Origin: Streptococcus suis
GTDB lineage: Bacteria > Bacillota > Bacilli > Lactobacillales > Streptococcaceae
DNA: 64,000 bases
Assembly: GCF_902702775.1 (NCBI RefSeq)
Contig: NZ_LR738724.1
Coordinates: 1,922,001 to 1,986,000 of the forward strand
Direction of reading: 5' to 3'
The position numbers and the translations under genes are program-made. This document shows, one piece after another, positions 8,949-17,839 of this stretch (position 1 is the first letter of the stretch; each line of letters opens with the position of its first letter). The notes under the pieces were generated by a model, which saw only the letters and a list, made by a program, of their open reading frames with translations, searched no databases and was not told the DNA's origin.

Positions 8949-9829
8949 ATCCCCTCACCACCTTCCTCCACGTAGAGATCACGATAGAGAGATTCCATAT
9001 AGTCACTGGCTTTTGTAAGGCCAGCCACCTGCTGGATTGGAATACGATCCAAACAATCCAATAAATCTCGCTCGGGTAAGAAGATTTCCACCAGACCCTG
9101 CTCTGCCTTTTTCCACAAGAGTTGAGGATAATCCCGTAAAAATTCCTGAACCTCCTTGGAGTTTTCCACAGCAAGATGGTAATCATAATCCGCCGTCAAC
9201 TCCACTTCTGTGGCAATCAACTTGCTGGCCTTGAGGAAATAAACCTGATTGGTCAGCTTCTCAATCTCCGACAAATGGTGGGAAGACAGCAAAATCGCAA
9301 CACCTTCTGCCCGTAAGTTCAGAAGAAATTCCCGCTGCTGGATGATATTGGTTGGGTCCAAGCCGATATGGGGTTCATCCAGCAACAAGAGCTTGGGCTT
9401 GGGAAGGATAGCCATGGCAAAGAGCAACTTCTGCTTCATACCCATGGAATAACCAGCCACTCGCTTTTTGACATAGTAGCCCATCCCCAATTCTTCCACT
9501 AACGCATCCACTTCCTTTTTCCCCAGCTTGTGAGTAGCAGCCACATAGGTCAGATGGTCATAACCCGTCAACTGTGGATAAAGGGCTTGGACATCCAACA
9601 TGACCGACATATCCTGAAAAATCGCTCGGTCACTATTGGGCCGGCCATTGATGGTTACCGACCCACGGTCAGCGGTTTCTGTATTGCTGATGATATTTAG
9701 GAGGGTGGATTTTCCCACACCATTGGGACCAACTAGGGCAACCAAGTCCCCAGCTTGCAACTCAAAGGACACATAGGACAAGACCTGATGGGCACCGTAT
9801 CGCTTGCAGATATCGACTACTTTCAGCAT
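8945..9829 (-). CDS. ABC transporter ATP-binding protein
   Basis: Cytosolic ATPase subunit, 294 aa. Walker A is GPNGVGKST (about residues 34-42). The expected ABC signature region reads YSMGMKQK rather than LSGGQ, a common variant in ABC-2 exporters, and Walker B is LLLLDEP followed by HIGLDP. The H-loop is in SSHHLSE. The C-terminal 80 residues are an accessory domain. The start ATG at 9829 has AAGGAG upstream. The gene overlaps the permease gene by four bases, so the two form an operon. Confidence 0.9.
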   Translation of the reverse strand: MLKVVDICKRYGAHQVLSYVSFELQAGDLVALVGPNGVGKSTLLNIISNTETADRGSVTINGRPNSDRAIFQDMSVMLDVQALYPQLTGYDHLTYVAATHKLGKKEVDALVEELGMGYYVKKRVAGYSMGMKQKLLFAMAILPKPKLLLLDEPHIGLDPTNIIQQREFLLNLRAEGVAILLSSHHLSEIEKLTNQVYFLKASKLIATEVELTADYDYHLAVENSKEVQEFLRDYPQLLWKKAEQGLVEIFLPERDLLDCLDRIPIQQVAGLTKASDYMESLYRDLYVEEGGEGI

Positions 9830-9897
9830 AGAAACTCCTTTCTTGGGGAAATGGCAGAGCGGAACAACAGCCTTTCATCAGCTTACTATTGGCTAGA

Positions 9898-10110
9898 CTA
9901 CTTCTTGAAAGCCTTATACAGCAAATAAAGCCCTACAAGAAAGCCTAGACTAGCAGCAGGTTTTAAAAATAGCACATGAATAAATGAATTTAGCCAGAGC
10001 CAAATCTCTCTATCTACAATCTGAATCGGGTCCATATGAAACAATAGGACACTACACGAAAGAACAATGACACTACTTAAAAATAAAGTACTTTTATCAA
10101 TCTGTTTCAT
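9898..10110 (-). CDS. Small membrane protein, 70 aa, unknown
   Basis: Two hydrophobic segments (about residues 9-27 and 40-66) separated by a short loop with DPIQIVDREIW; the C-terminus is basic (YKAFKK). The ATG at 10110 has a strong AAAGGAG site. It lies directly upstream of the ABC exporter genes on the same strand and divergent from the Rgg-type regulator, so it may belong to the exporter operon and be under that regulator. No family is recognised. It does not look like a mature bacteriocin with a double-glycine leader. Confidence 0.65.
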   Translation of the reverse strand: MKQIDKSTLFLSSVIVLSCSVLLFHMDPIQIVDREIWLWLNSFIHVLFLKPAASLGFLVGLYLLYKAFKK

Positions 10111-10241
10111 TAGGTTACTCCTTTTATCAGCCTATTTTCTATATATAAAAAACAATATTTCTACATTATTATGATATACTATTTTTATAAAGTTTATTTA
10201 TTTTGTTGCATATTTTCACAGTTTTTTGTAAGGAGTAGATT

Positions 10242-11102
10242 ATGCGGTGGGATTACGGAAGTGTGTACAAGAGCATTCGGAAAAGTAAACTTTTGAGTCA
10301 GGAGCAGATTTGTGGGGATTATATCAATCGAACGACCTTGGTTCGTTTCGAGAAAAATCAAACCATTCCTAGCTACGAACTCATGCGCTTCTTGCTCAAG
10401 CAAGTAGATATGACCTTCGAGGAATTTGAATACCTCTGTAACTACTACCAGCCCAGCCAACGCCAACAATTGCTCTATGATATAGATAATCTCAGAAATC
10501 CGACCACGAAGACCATGGAGGATTTGATAAACCGTTGCCACGACCACTTGAAAAAAGAACCCAATGATGGTCCTATCCGTCGAAAATGCCAACTTTTAGA
10601 AACAGTAGTAGCCGTTCGAAACAGTACTTCTTTCAATCAACTTTCCGAAGAAGCTGAAACCCTTTCAAAACTTCTGTGGTCAGAGCTAGAACGATATGAC
10701 AACTGGTACCATAACGATATTATCTTGGTCGGCACTCTTCTGTCTAAGATTTCTTCACTTGATAGCCTTGAAGAAACTGCCAATCTTCTTCTAAAACGAT
10801 TAGAAAAATACAAGGATTACAAGCGAATCCAGCCCACCATACTATCTTTCTACCAACAACTATCCCTTTTTACCCTTGAACAAAAACAGTACAGCAAGTC
10901 TACTTTTTTTGCCACCAAACTCATGGAACTAGCCAAGCAAGAAAAACGCTATGACCAACTAGCCCGTGCCTATGTCTACCTAGGCATAGCCCAAAACAAG
11001 CAGGAACTGATTGACAAAGGACTACAAATCTTGGAATTGACGGACGAGCAAGCACTTCTCGACAACCTCCAATTTCTTATCAAACAACACCAAACTGACT
11101 GA
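10242..11102 (+). CDS. Rgg/GadR/MutR-family transcriptional regulator
   Basis: A 286-residue cytosolic DNA-binding protein. The N-terminal HTH (residues 5-60, with LSQEQICGDYINRTTLVRFE) opens in the way typical of Rgg proteins, and the remainder is a helical, TPR-like domain that in the family binds short peptides. The ATG at 10242 has AAGGAG upstream. It is divergent from a small membrane protein and an ABC exporter, a frequent setting for Rgg regulators. No short hydrophobic pheromone gene was found in the 130-base intergenic region or just downstream, so its ligand is open. Confidence 0.85.
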   Translation: MRWDYGSVYKSIRKSKLLSQEQICGDYINRTTLVRFEKNQTIPSYELMRFLLKQVDMTFEEFEYLCNYYQPSQRQQLLYDIDNLRNPTTKTMEDLINRCHDHLKKEPNDGPIRRKCQLLETVVAVRNSTSFNQLSEEAETLSKLLWSELERYDNWYHNDIILVGTLLSKISSLDSLEETANLLLKRLEKYKDYKRIQPTILSFYQQLSLFTLEQKQYSKSTFFATKLMELAKQEKRYDQLARAYVYLGIAQNKQELIDKGLQILELTDEQALLDNLQFLIKQHQTD

Positions 11103-11122
11103 AATCTTCAGTCAGTTTTTTT
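11092..11122 (+). terminator. Terminator of the Rgg-type gene
   Basis: AAACTGACTGAA/TTCAGTCAGTTT stem (11092-11118), which includes the stop codon, followed by TTTTT. Confidence 0.85.
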
Positions 11123-11130
11123 GTGGTACT

Positions 11131-11154
11131 AAAAAACGACCCTTTCGGATCGTT
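11131..11154 (-). terminator. Terminator downstream of the Sua5-like gene and the repeat element
   Basis: AACGATCC/GGGTCGTT hairpin with a GAAA loop on the minus strand, then TTTTTT. The repeat element at 11161-11427 lies between the stop codon of the gene and this terminator. Confidence 0.7.
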
Positions 11155-11160
11155 CTCAAT

Positions 11161-11427
11161 TATAGTCTTTCAGTTTGCTTTTAGTACTAGCTCTAACTAT
11201 CTGGGAGATAGTTAGAGGTTGGAAATAAAGCGAACAAAGTTCGCATCAACAGCCGCAGGCATAACTCAATGCTTTCTTGTTTCTAGGCATTGACTTGAAA
11301 CAGTCCCCCAGACTGTTTCAATCAGGCAAGGTGAGTTCAAATAATGATGAAATTATTTGAAGTTGGAAATAGGGAAACGGAGTTTCCTCGTTCGTCGACG
11401 TAATAAAAGATAAACTGAATGACTATA
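11161..11427. repeat. Inverted-repeat element, copy 1
   Basis: A 267-bp MITE-like element. The left arm begins TATAGTCTTTCAGTTTG. The right arm (11400-11427) is its reverse complement with few mismatches, so the outer 27 bases pair. Inside are a hairpin CTAACTATCT/AGATAGTTAG (about 11193-11214), a GCGAAC/GTTCGC hairpin near 11229-11243, and a GAAACAGTC/GACTGTTTC hairpin. It lies two bases from the stop codon of the Sua5-like gene and carries no gene. Confidence 0.75.
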
Positions 11428-11429
11428 TC

Positions 11430-12215
11430 TTAGTAATATTCCCCTTGTCTATAGTCCCAAGAGTTGAAATGGTCAGACAAGTGCATCATAATTTTATCGA
11501 TGTCCAGACCCTTACGGATGACAACTGGGCATGGGCTGATAGAACGGCTATCTGCACCTTGTTCTGGAATCAGTTTACCATCTTTGTCTACCATAGACAC
11601 CATAACCCCTTGCTCATAGCGGGTTTCAATGGTCTTGTCTGGCTGGATAGAGGCCACGTAGTCATCCGCCTCGATAATCAAATCTACCTTAGACGCGATA
11701 CGCTCACCGATACCTTCTACCTTACCACGATTTCCTTTACCTGATGGGTTAGCAGATGAAGCGTAGACCATACGGCCTTCTTTTTCCCACATTTCCTTAG
11801 CAATCTGCTCGCCAGCCACACCAAACTTGATAACAAAGCAAGAAGTACCACGAACGTCGGTCATCAACTCTTCACGACCATCGCCATAAGCCTGCAACTT
11901 GGCATAAGCCTCTGGTTTCCAAGGCAGGATACAACCCAACAAAATGTCCTCATCCCAATGTTTTTGGTAGAAGGCATCAATCTCAGGAGTCAACTGAGCC
12001 AACTCACGCAGCTCCTCCATGCTACCACAAAGGACCACGCCCGGCTTATTACGCTTGCGCTCTTTAGCGTCAAACTTACGCTCCAAGCCAGCCTTGTCAG
12101 CAGTCATGATGATGTAGCCAACCTTAGTCGGGCAGACAATCACGCCCCCCTCACCCTTGATAATGTCAAGACCTTCTTGTGAAAGTGTGCCATCCCAGTG
12201 AATTTGTTTCGTCAT
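11430..12215 (-). CDS. Sua5/YciO/YrdC-family protein
   Basis: A 261-residue protein with the YrdC fold, used by L-threonylcarbamoyladenylate synthases and relatives. Family-like features are the N-terminal GGVIVCPTKVGY segment, a KERKRNKP motif and the conserved MVYASSANPSGKGN segment. It follows leuD closely on the same strand and may be read with the leu operon, though nothing links it to leucine synthesis. Of the two nearby ATGs, the one at 12215 lies about eight bases after AGAGG and is preferred over 12221. Its exact activity is not known; many genomes carry a second, genuine TsaC. Confidence 0.75.
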   Translation of the reverse strand: MTKQIHWDGTLSQEGLDIIKGEGGVIVCPTKVGYIIMTADKAGLERKFDAKERKRNKPGVVLCGSMEELRELAQLTPEIDAFYQKHWDEDILLGCILPWKPEAYAKLQAYGDGREELMTDVRGTSCFVIKFGVAGEQIAKEMWEKEGRMVYASSANPSGKGNRGKVEGIGERIASKVDLIIEADDYVASIQPDKTIETRYEQGVMVSMVDKDGKLIPEQGADSRSISPCPVVIRKGLDIDKIMMHLSDHFNSWDYRQGEYY

Positions 12216-12274
12216 AATCATTTCCTCTTTTCTTTTGTTTCATAGCAGAGCGACCTGCTTGTTTTCTAATATAT

Positions 12275-12868
12275 TTAGTTTTGCCAGTAGCTTGGACGGT
12301 CCCCCTCATACTCAGCAATCAAATCCTGATACTGTAATGTAATACCAATATCATCTAAGCCATTGAGCAACTTGTGTTTCCAGTCCTGTTCGATGTCAAA
12401 TGGGAATTCCCCAAAAGGCGTCCGTATCAACTGGTCGGCCAAGTCAACTGTGATTTCTTGGTCAGGAGCCAGCTGAGCCAGTTGGTCCCTGACTTCCTTG
12501 AGCTGGATAATGGGCAGAATCCCATTGTTCAAGTCATTGTTGTAATGAATATCCCCGAAGGAGCCTGCAATGATGACCTTGAAGCCATAATCTGCCAGAG
12601 CCCAAGCAGCGTGTTCCCTAGAAGAACCTGCTCCGAAGTTATCCCCAGATATGAGGATACTAGCTCCTTGATACTCAGGCTGATTGAGAATGAAATCAGG
12701 ATTATCCGTGTAGTCATCATCCAAGTACCGCCAGGCATAGAGCAGATACTTGCCAAAGCCTTTTTTGTCAATCAGCTTGAGAAACTGCTTGGGCAGGAGC
12801 TGGTCAGTATCAATATTATCATTCATGAGCGGAACGGTCGTTCCTGTCCATGTGGTAAATTGGTGCAT
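12275..12868 (-). CDS. leuD: 3-isopropylmalate dehydratase small subunit
   Basis: The swivel-domain subunit of isopropylmalate isomerase, which converts 2-isopropylmalate to 3-isopropylmalate with LeuC. The 197 aa match LeuD length. Conserved motifs are the opening [16 protein letters not shown], the [17 protein letters not shown] loop (about residues 74-90) and FGDIHYNN. The start codon overlaps the leuC stop by one base (TAATG), which indicates translational coupling. Confidence 0.95.
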   Translation of the reverse strand: MHQFTTWTGTTVPLMNDNIDTDQLLPKQFLKLIDKKGFGKYLLYAWRYLDDDYTDNPDFILNQPEYQGASILISGDNFGAGSSREHAAWALADYGFKVIIAGSFGDIHYNNDLNNGILPIIQLKEVRDQLAQLAPDQEITVDLADQLIRTPFGEFPFDIEQDWKHKLLNGLDDIGITLQYQDLIAEYEGDRPSYWQN

Positions 12869-14259
12869 TAAACTCCCTCCTTGAGAATGTCTAGCTGTCT
12901 AGTGTCGACAAAACGTCCATAAAGCGCAGCTGCGGCAGCCATAGCAGGACTGCACAAGTGGGTCTTGGCCCCAAAGCCCTGGCGGTCTTCAAAGTTTCGA
13001 TTACTTGTGGAGGCACAATGCACACCTGCAGGCACCTTGTCTGGATTCATACCCAGACACATGGAGCAACCTGGATCTCGCCACTCAAAACCAGCCTCCA
13101 TGAAAATCTTGTCTAGACCAAGCTTTTCTGCAGCCCGCTTGACAGGGCGACTGCCTGGTACGACAATAGCCGTGACCTGCTCTGCTATTTTCCGCCCCTT
13201 AACAATCCTAGCTGCCAGCTGCAAATCGCTGAGGCGAGCATTGGTACAAGAGCCTAGGAAGACATAGCCAACGGGAATGTCCGCAGCCTTTTGCCCAGGA
13301 GCTAAGTTCATGTAAGCATAGGCCCGCTCGTCGTTGTGGTCACGGATGGCTGGGAAGGTTTCATCGAAACTAACCCCCATAGCAGGCGTCGTTCCCCAAG
13401 TGACCATCGGTGCCAAGTCTGACACATCAAGGACTAGGTGCTTGTCATAAACCGTGTCCGCATCCGAGTAGAGCTCCTTCCAGTCTGTCACCGCCGCCTC
13501 AAAGTCCGCTGGTGCACACTCACGACCTCGCAGGTAGTCAAAAGTGGTCTGGTCTGGAGCCATAATGCCCATCTTAGAACCGAACTCAATGGACATATTG
13601 CAAATGGTCATCCGCTCTTCCATGCTGAGTCGGTCGATGACTGGACCTGCAAATTCAACCACGTGACCCAAACCACAATCCACGCCGTAGCGGGCAATCA
13701 GAGCCAGTATAAAGTCCTTGGCATAGATACCTGCTTGGGCCTGACCGACAAACTCCACTAGGAGTCGCTTAGGTTTGACCTGCCAGATTGTTTGGGTAGC
13801 GAGAACGTGCTCCACTTCAGAAGTACCAATCCCAAAGGCAATGGCTCCAAATGCTCCGTGAGTCGCCGTATGACTATCCCCGCAGACAATAAACTTACCT
13901 GGCTGGGTCCTGCCTGTTTCTGGTCCAACCATGTGGACAATCCCCTGATGTTCCGAACCGTGGGCTGCGTGGGGAATGCCGAAATCTTCTATATTCTTCG
14001 CCAAAGCATCCATCTGAGCCTTGGAAATGACATCACGGATATTGTGAATATCAACGGTTGGCACGTTGTGGTCAAAAGTCGCAAAGGTCAAGTCTGGGCG
14101 CCGAACAGGTCGCCCTGTATCCCTCAATCCTTGAAAGGCCTGGGGACTGGTCACCTCGTGGACATAATGCTGATCGACATAGAGGAGCTGGGGCTGACCT
14201 TCCTGCCCTGTAATCACATGGCGATCCCAGAGCTTATCGAAAATGGATTTGCCACTCAT
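12868..14259 (-). CDS. leuC: 3-isopropylmalate dehydratase large subunit
   Basis: Aconitase-family subunit that carries the 4Fe-4S cluster. At 463 aa it has the usual length. Visible motifs are [15 protein letters not shown], the [13 protein letters not shown] substrate loop (about 128-140), and the cluster-binding Cys residues in [13 protein letters not shown] and [13 protein letters not shown]. Its ATG overlaps the leuB stop codon (ATGA). Third gene of leuA-leuB-leuC-leuD. Confidence 0.96.
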   Translation of the reverse strand: MSGKSIFDKLWDRHVITGQEGQPQLLYVDQHYVHEVTSPQAFQGLRDTGRPVRRPDLTFATFDHNVPTVDIHNIRDVISKAQMDALAKNIEDFGIPHAAHGSEHQGIVHMVGPETGRTQPGKFIVCGDSHTATHGAFGAIAFGIGTSEVEHVLATQTIWQVKPKRLLVEFVGQAQAGIYAKDFILALIARYGVDCGLGHVVEFAGPVIDRLSMEERMTICNMSIEFGSKMGIMAPDQTTFDYLRGRECAPADFEAAVTDWKELYSDADTVYDKHLVLDVSDLAPMVTWGTTPAMGVSFDETFPAIRDHNDERAYAYMNLAPGQKAADIPVGYVFLGSCTNARLSDLQLAARIVKGRKIAEQVTAIVVPGSRPVKRAAEKLGLDKIFMEAGFEWRDPGCSMCLGMNPDKVPAGVHCASTSNRNFEDRQGFGAKTHLCSPAMAAAAALYGRFVDTRQLDILKEGV

Positions 14260-15308
14260 GGTGACCTCCTTTCAAGCTGTTCAATAATGGCCGCTGTCAT
14301 TTCTTTGGTAGAGGCGGTCCCACCTAGGTCTTTAGTGAAAATCCCCTGCGCAAAGACTTCTTCAACTGCCTGGCGAATGGTCTGACCTGCTTGGACCAAA
14401 TCAAAACTTTCTTCCAGCATCATGGCAACAGATAGAATCATGCTGACAGGATTGGCAATGCCCTGACCTGCAATATCTGGTGCCGAACCATGGATAGGTT
14501 CGTAGAGACTGGGACCTGCCACCGCATGACTAGCAGAAGGCAGAACCCCTAGCGTTCCTGTTAATACGCTGGCCTCATCCGACAAAATATCTCCGAAAAG
14601 ATTTTCCGTCACCAAGACGTCAAATCGACTAGGATTGGTAATCAAAAGTATGGCTGCGCTATCCACCAACTGATGCTCCAAGGTCACATCTGGGTAGTCC
14701 TTAGCCACCTCATCCGCTACCTTCCGCCACAATTTTGACGTCGCCAGTACATTTTGCTTATCAATGCTGGTGACTTTTTTTCGTCTTTTTTGGGCTAGGT
14801 CAAAGGCAGAGCGGACAACTCGTTCGATTTCCTCAGCCTGATAGGTATTGCTATCGCTGGCTTGGTCTGTCTCCAGAATATGCTCTCCAAAATAAATCCC
14901 ACCTGTCAACTCTCGTACCATGACCAAATCCACACCATCCAGCCGGTCGACTTTCAGAGGAGAATAGTCTTTCAGGCTATCAAAAATTTTGACCGGACGG
15001 ATATTGGCAAAGAGACCCAATTCCTTCCGAAGTTGAAGCAGACCTTGTTCTGGTCGAACAGCTGCATTATCATATTGAGGACTACCGATAGCTGCTAACA
15101 AAATCGCATCCGCCTGACAGCAGGCTTGTAAGGTAGCATCTGGTAGAGGATGGCCAGCCGCATCAATCCCAGCGCCACCAAAAGCTCTCTCCTCAATCTC
15201 ATAATCAAATCCTACTTGCCCAGCAACAGCCTCGAGGACTGCTAGTCCAGCCTCCATGATTTCAGGACCGATTCCATCACCAGCCAAGGCTACAATTTTT
15301 TTCGTCAT
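14256..15308 (-). CDS. leuB: 3-isopropylmalate dehydrogenase
   Basis: NAD-dependent oxidative decarboxylation of 3-isopropylmalate to 2-oxoisocaproate. 350 aa, with the GDGIGPEIM nucleotide-binding start, the [12 protein letters not shown] substrate loop (about 134-145), the catalytic [12 protein letters not shown] region, and the [14 protein letters not shown] adenosine-binding motif near 270-283. Eight bases separate it from leuA upstream and it overlaps leuC by four bases. Confidence 0.96.
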   Translation of the reverse strand: MTKKIVALAGDGIGPEIMEAGLAVLEAVAGQVGFDYEIEERAFGGAGIDAAGHPLPDATLQACCQADAILLAAIGSPQYDNAAVRPEQGLLQLRKELGLFANIRPVKIFDSLKDYSPLKVDRLDGVDLVMVRELTGGIYFGEHILETDQASDSNTYQAEEIERVVRSAFDLAQKRRKKVTSIDKQNVLATSKLWRKVADEVAKDYPDVTLEHQLVDSAAILLITNPSRFDVLVTENLFGDILSDEASVLTGTLGVLPSASHAVAGPSLYEPIHGSAPDIAGQGIANPVSMILSVAMMLEESFDLVQAGQTIRQAVEEVFAQGIFTKDLGGTASTKEMTAAIIEQLERRSP

Positions 15309-15316
15309 ATTTCCTC

Positions 15317-16879
15317 CTAGCTAGTTGGCAACTCTTTCTCAGATAGTTTCTTATCAATCTGTCCGCTATTTTCTTTCTGTACCATGACATTGGCATGAAT
15401 ATAGGCAATTGCAGAAGCTTTCAATACGTCAAAGTCAATACCAGAGGCGTTAAAGACGGTTTCTGTTGCCTTGTTTTCTACAGCGACAAGCACACGTGCC
15501 TGGGCATCGATTCCATCGGTAATGGCGTCGATATGGTAGCGTTCCAAGCTGATCTCTTGGTGGAAGAATTGGTCAATGGCATTAAAGACAGCCTCAACCG
15601 AACCCTTGCCTGACTCCACAACAACCACTTCTTCCTCATCTTGATTGATAAAGATGACCTGAGCCTGGATGCTTCCGTCAGACTGACTATCCAAACGCAA
15701 ATCTTTAAATTGGAAGCCATCACGATTGCTGATTTCTGTCCCAGCTACCAAGGCACGAATATCTGCGTCCGTGATTTTTTCTTTCTTGTCTGCCAGATTT
15801 TTAAAGCGAGCAAACAAACTAGCAACATCACTTTCTTCAAAATACAAGTCTAATTCTTTTAGTTTTTCCACAAAGGCATGGCGACCCGATAGTTTCCCCA
15901 GTGGCAGAGAATTTTTCTTGACCCCTACCAACTCAGGTGTAATGATTTCATAAGTCAATGGATTTTTCAAGACACCGTCTTGGTGGATACCTGACTCGTG
16001 AGAGAAGGCATTGCCACCGACCACCGCCTTATTGCGTGGAATGGCAATCCCAGAAAAGCGAGAGACTAATTCCGAAGTATTGAGCGTTTCCTTAAGGACA
16101 ATCGGACTGGTTACATCGTAAAAATCTTTCCGAATTTCAAGGGCAACAGCTACTTCTTCAAGGGCCGCATTTCCTGCTCGCTCACCGATACCGTTGATAG
16201 TCCCCTCGACACGACCGGCACCGTTTTTAATAGCTGAAAGAGTATTGGCAACAGCCATACCTAGGTCATTGTGGCAATGGGGACTGAAAATAATCTCACG
16301 GTCCGATTTGACGTTGCTTGTCAAGTAACGGAAAATTTCTCCGTAATGCTGAGGAGTCGTAAAGCCGACTGTATCTGGAATGTTGATATAGGTCGCACCT
16401 GCATCTACCGCTGTCTGCACCACTTGAAGCAAATAATCCAACTCAGTCCGCGTCGCATCCTCTGGCGAGAACTCCACCACCTCAAAACGCTCACGGGCAT
16501 AGCTGACATGTTCAGTAATTTGCGCCAAAATTTCTTCTTTGGTCTTTTGAAGTTTAAATTCACGGTGAATGGGACTAGTCGCAATGAAAACATGGATCTG
16601 CGGGTACTTAGCATCTTTCAGAGCCTCATAACAAGCATCAATGTCTGACTTGACTGACCGAGCCAAGCCTGTCACAGCCGTCTTGGTCATAGCAGCCGCA
16701 ATCTGACGAACCGCTTCAAAAGAATCAGGACTGGCCGCTGGAAAACCCGCTTCAATGGCAGAAATCCCCCATTTCTCCAACTGCTTGGCAATGGTCACTT
16801 TTTCCTTGATAGAAAAATTCACACCAGGCGTCTGTTCACCATCCCGTAAAGTCGTATCTAAAAATTCAATCACACGCAT
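15317..16879 (-). CDS. leuA: 2-isopropylmalate synthase
   Basis: Condenses acetyl-CoA with 2-oxoisovalerate, the committed step of leucine synthesis. 520 aa. The N-terminal TIM-barrel catalytic domain has [17 protein letters not shown] (residues 7-23) and [13 protein letters not shown], whose His residues bind the metal. The C-terminal third (about 385-505) is the LeuA dimer domain that allows leucine feedback inhibition in the family. The first gene of the operon. Its mRNA leader is long and holds an inverted-repeat element and, farther upstream, a leader peptide with an attenuator. Confidence 0.96.
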   Translation of the reverse strand: MRVIEFLDTTLRDGEQTPGVNFSIKEKVTIAKQLEKWGISAIEAGFPAASPDSFEAVRQIAAAMTKTAVTGLARSVKSDIDACYEALKDAKYPQIHVFIATSPIHREFKLQKTKEEILAQITEHVSYARERFEVVEFSPEDATRTELDYLLQVVQTAVDAGATYINIPDTVGFTTPQHYGEIFRYLTSNVKSDREIIFSPHCHNDLGMAVANTLSAIKNGAGRVEGTINGIGERAGNAALEEVAVALEIRKDFYDVTSPIVLKETLNTSELVSRFSGIAIPRNKAVVGGNAFSHESGIHQDGVLKNPLTYEIITPELVGVKKNSLPLGKLSGRHAFVEKLKELDLYFEESDVASLFARFKNLADKKEKITDADIRALVAGTEISNRDGFQFKDLRLDSQSDGSIQAQVIFINQDEEEVVVVESGKGSVEAVFNAIDQFFHQEISLERYHIDAITDGIDAQARVLVAVENKATETVFNASGIDFDVLKASAIAYIHANVMVQKENSGQIDKKLSEKELPTS

Positions 16880-16947
16880 AAGAATACCTTTCTAAACTCT
16901 TCAAATTAAAGATATACGAACAACTAGTTCCTTACTCTATAATTTTG

Positions 16948-17230
16948 ACAGTCCATTCAACTTACTTTTAGTACTAGCTCCAACAGTCAGAGTAGTGACT
17001 GTTGGAGGTGGGAAATAAAGCGAACTTAGTTCGCATCAAAAGCTACAGTCAGAGTAGTGACTGTTGGAGGTGGGAAATAGAGCGAACTTGGTTCGCATCA
17101 AAAGCTGAAGACAGCTTGCATAGTCCAGTGGACTGTGCAAGGTGGGAGATTAGACTTGCGAAGCAAGTCACATCCGTGGAGTACGGCAAAGCAAGTTAAC
17201 GCAGTAATAAAAGAAAAGGGGATGGACTGT
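16948..17230. repeat. Inverted-repeat element, copy 2, in the leu leader
   Basis: A 283-bp element with outer arms ACAGTCCATTCAACTTACTT and a right arm (17203-17230) that reads the same on the other strand with a few changes. It has the conserved TTTTAGTAC/GTAATAAAA inner ends. It contains a tandem duplication of about 65 bp (16981-17045 and 17046-17110) with hairpin CCAACAGTCA/TGACTGTTGG and GCGAAC/GTTCGC. It sits between the leu attenuator (its T tract ends one base away) and leuA, and so is transcribed in the leu mRNA. Confidence 0.75.
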
Positions 17231-17231
17231 G

Positions 17232-17273
17232 GTAAAAAGAAAACACCTCGAGGATAACTACCTGCGAGATGTT
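17232..17273 (-). terminator. Attenuator terminator of the leu operon
   Basis: On the minus strand AACATCTCG pairs with CGAGGTGTT (one G-U pair), followed by TTCTTTTT. It lies downstream of the leucine-rich leader peptide and upstream of leuA, the place of a transcription attenuator. Upstream segments able to form competing stems include TTTGG/CCAAG around 17287-17301. Confidence 0.65.
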
Positions 17274-17324
17274 GTCAACAGCGCCCGCTTGGTAAGCCAA
17301 ACAGGACTAATGCTACCTAGTGCA

Positions 17325-17378
17325 CTAGCCCAACCGTCGCAACAACAAAGCAAAAAATTTTGTAGTGACAGGTTTCAT
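17325..17378 (-). CDS. leu operon leader peptide, 17 aa
   Basis: The frame reads MKPVTTKFFALLLRRLG and stops. Four of its 17 codons are Leu, three of them consecutive, and all are the same codon, TTG. A GAGAGG ribosome-binding site lies about nine bases before the ATG and a strong promoter is 35 bases farther upstream. A terminator hairpin follows about 50 bases after the stop. This is the classic layout of amino-acid attenuation: when charged tRNA-Leu is scarce, ribosomes stall on the Leu codons and the terminator is not formed. The role is inferred from position and composition. Confidence 0.75.
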   Translation of the reverse strand: MKPVTTKFFALLLRRLG

Positions 17379-17412
17379 TTGACTTTTCCTCTCTGTGTTT
17401 TAGTTGTTTACA

Positions 17413-17441
17413 ATGATACCTTACTTTTTTTCACTTGTCAA
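17413..17441 (-). promoter_or_regulatory. Promoter of the leu operon
   Basis: TTGACA (17441-17436) and TATCAT (17418-17413) on the minus strand with 17 bases between. The transcript would start near 17406, just upstream of the leader-peptide ribosome-binding site. Confidence 0.75.
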
Positions 17442-17507
17442 CAGAAAAATGGAAATTTTCTGAAAAATCCGAACAATACGGCAATTCACGCAAATCCCTC
17501 CACAAAT

Positions 17508-17537
17508 AAAACCAAACCTCATCCGAAGTTTGGTTTT
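17508..17537 (-). terminator. Terminator of the GlsB-type gene
   Basis: AAAACCAAAC/GTTTGGTTTT stem with a ten-base loop, followed by ATTTG. It separates this gene from the leu promoter. Confidence 0.7.
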
Positions 17538-17547
17538 ACAATTCATT

Positions 17548-17781
17548 TTAATTCCGTCTGGAACTGCTAAAAATTGCCACTAGTAATACTGCTCCAAAGA
17601 CTGACGGTACCAGGGCCATACCAGCAAATTGTGGTCCCCAATCACCAAAGAGCAACTGTCCAATCCAAGAACCAGCAAGCCCAAGGATAATATTCCCCAG
17701 ACAACCACGGCGGTCGTCTGATGAAGTAAGAGCACCTGCAATTAAGCCAATAATGGCACCTGCGATAATACTTGTTAACAT
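17548..17781 (-). CDS. GlsB/YeaQ/YmgE-family stress-response membrane protein
   Basis: 77 aa, almost all hydrophobic. It has the Gly-rich pattern of the transglycosylase-associated protein family: GAIIGLIAGALTSSDD near the start, GCLGNIILGLAGSWIG in the middle and a third segment ending in SSSRRN. Family members are small inner-membrane proteins induced by stress in some Gram-positives; their molecular function is not established. A strong AGGAGG site precedes the ATG. The gene is bounded by terminators on both sides, so it is a single-gene unit. Confidence 0.85.
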   Translation of the reverse strand: MLTSIIAGAIIGLIAGALTSSDDRRGCLGNIILGLAGSWIGQLLFGDWGPQFAGMALVPSVFGAVLLVAIFSSSRRN

Positions 17782-17806
17782 CTTGTTTTCCTCCTATTCT
17801 TACAAA

Positions 17807-17830
17807 ATAAGACTGGTTGCCCAGTCTTAT
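17807..17830 (-). terminator. Terminator of pepS
   Basis: AAGACTGG/CCAGTCTT hairpin with a four-base loop, followed by ATTTTG on the minus strand, ten bases after the pepS stop. Confidence 0.75.
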
Positions 17831-17839
17831 ATAATATCA

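Noticed and set aside
10111..10241. Short hydrophobic pheromone gene next to the Rgg regulator
   Set aside because: Short frames in this gap lack ribosome-binding sites and overlap the promoters. None has a typical pheromone pattern.
16948..17230. CRISPR-like repeats in the leu leader
   Set aside because: There are only two long adjacent repeats and no unique spacers. They are a tandem duplication inside an inverted-repeat element.
17229..17570. 113-codon plus-strand frame over the leu leader
   Set aside because: It covers the leu promoter, leader peptide and attenuator on the other strand and has no family resemblance. The minus-strand signals explain the region better.
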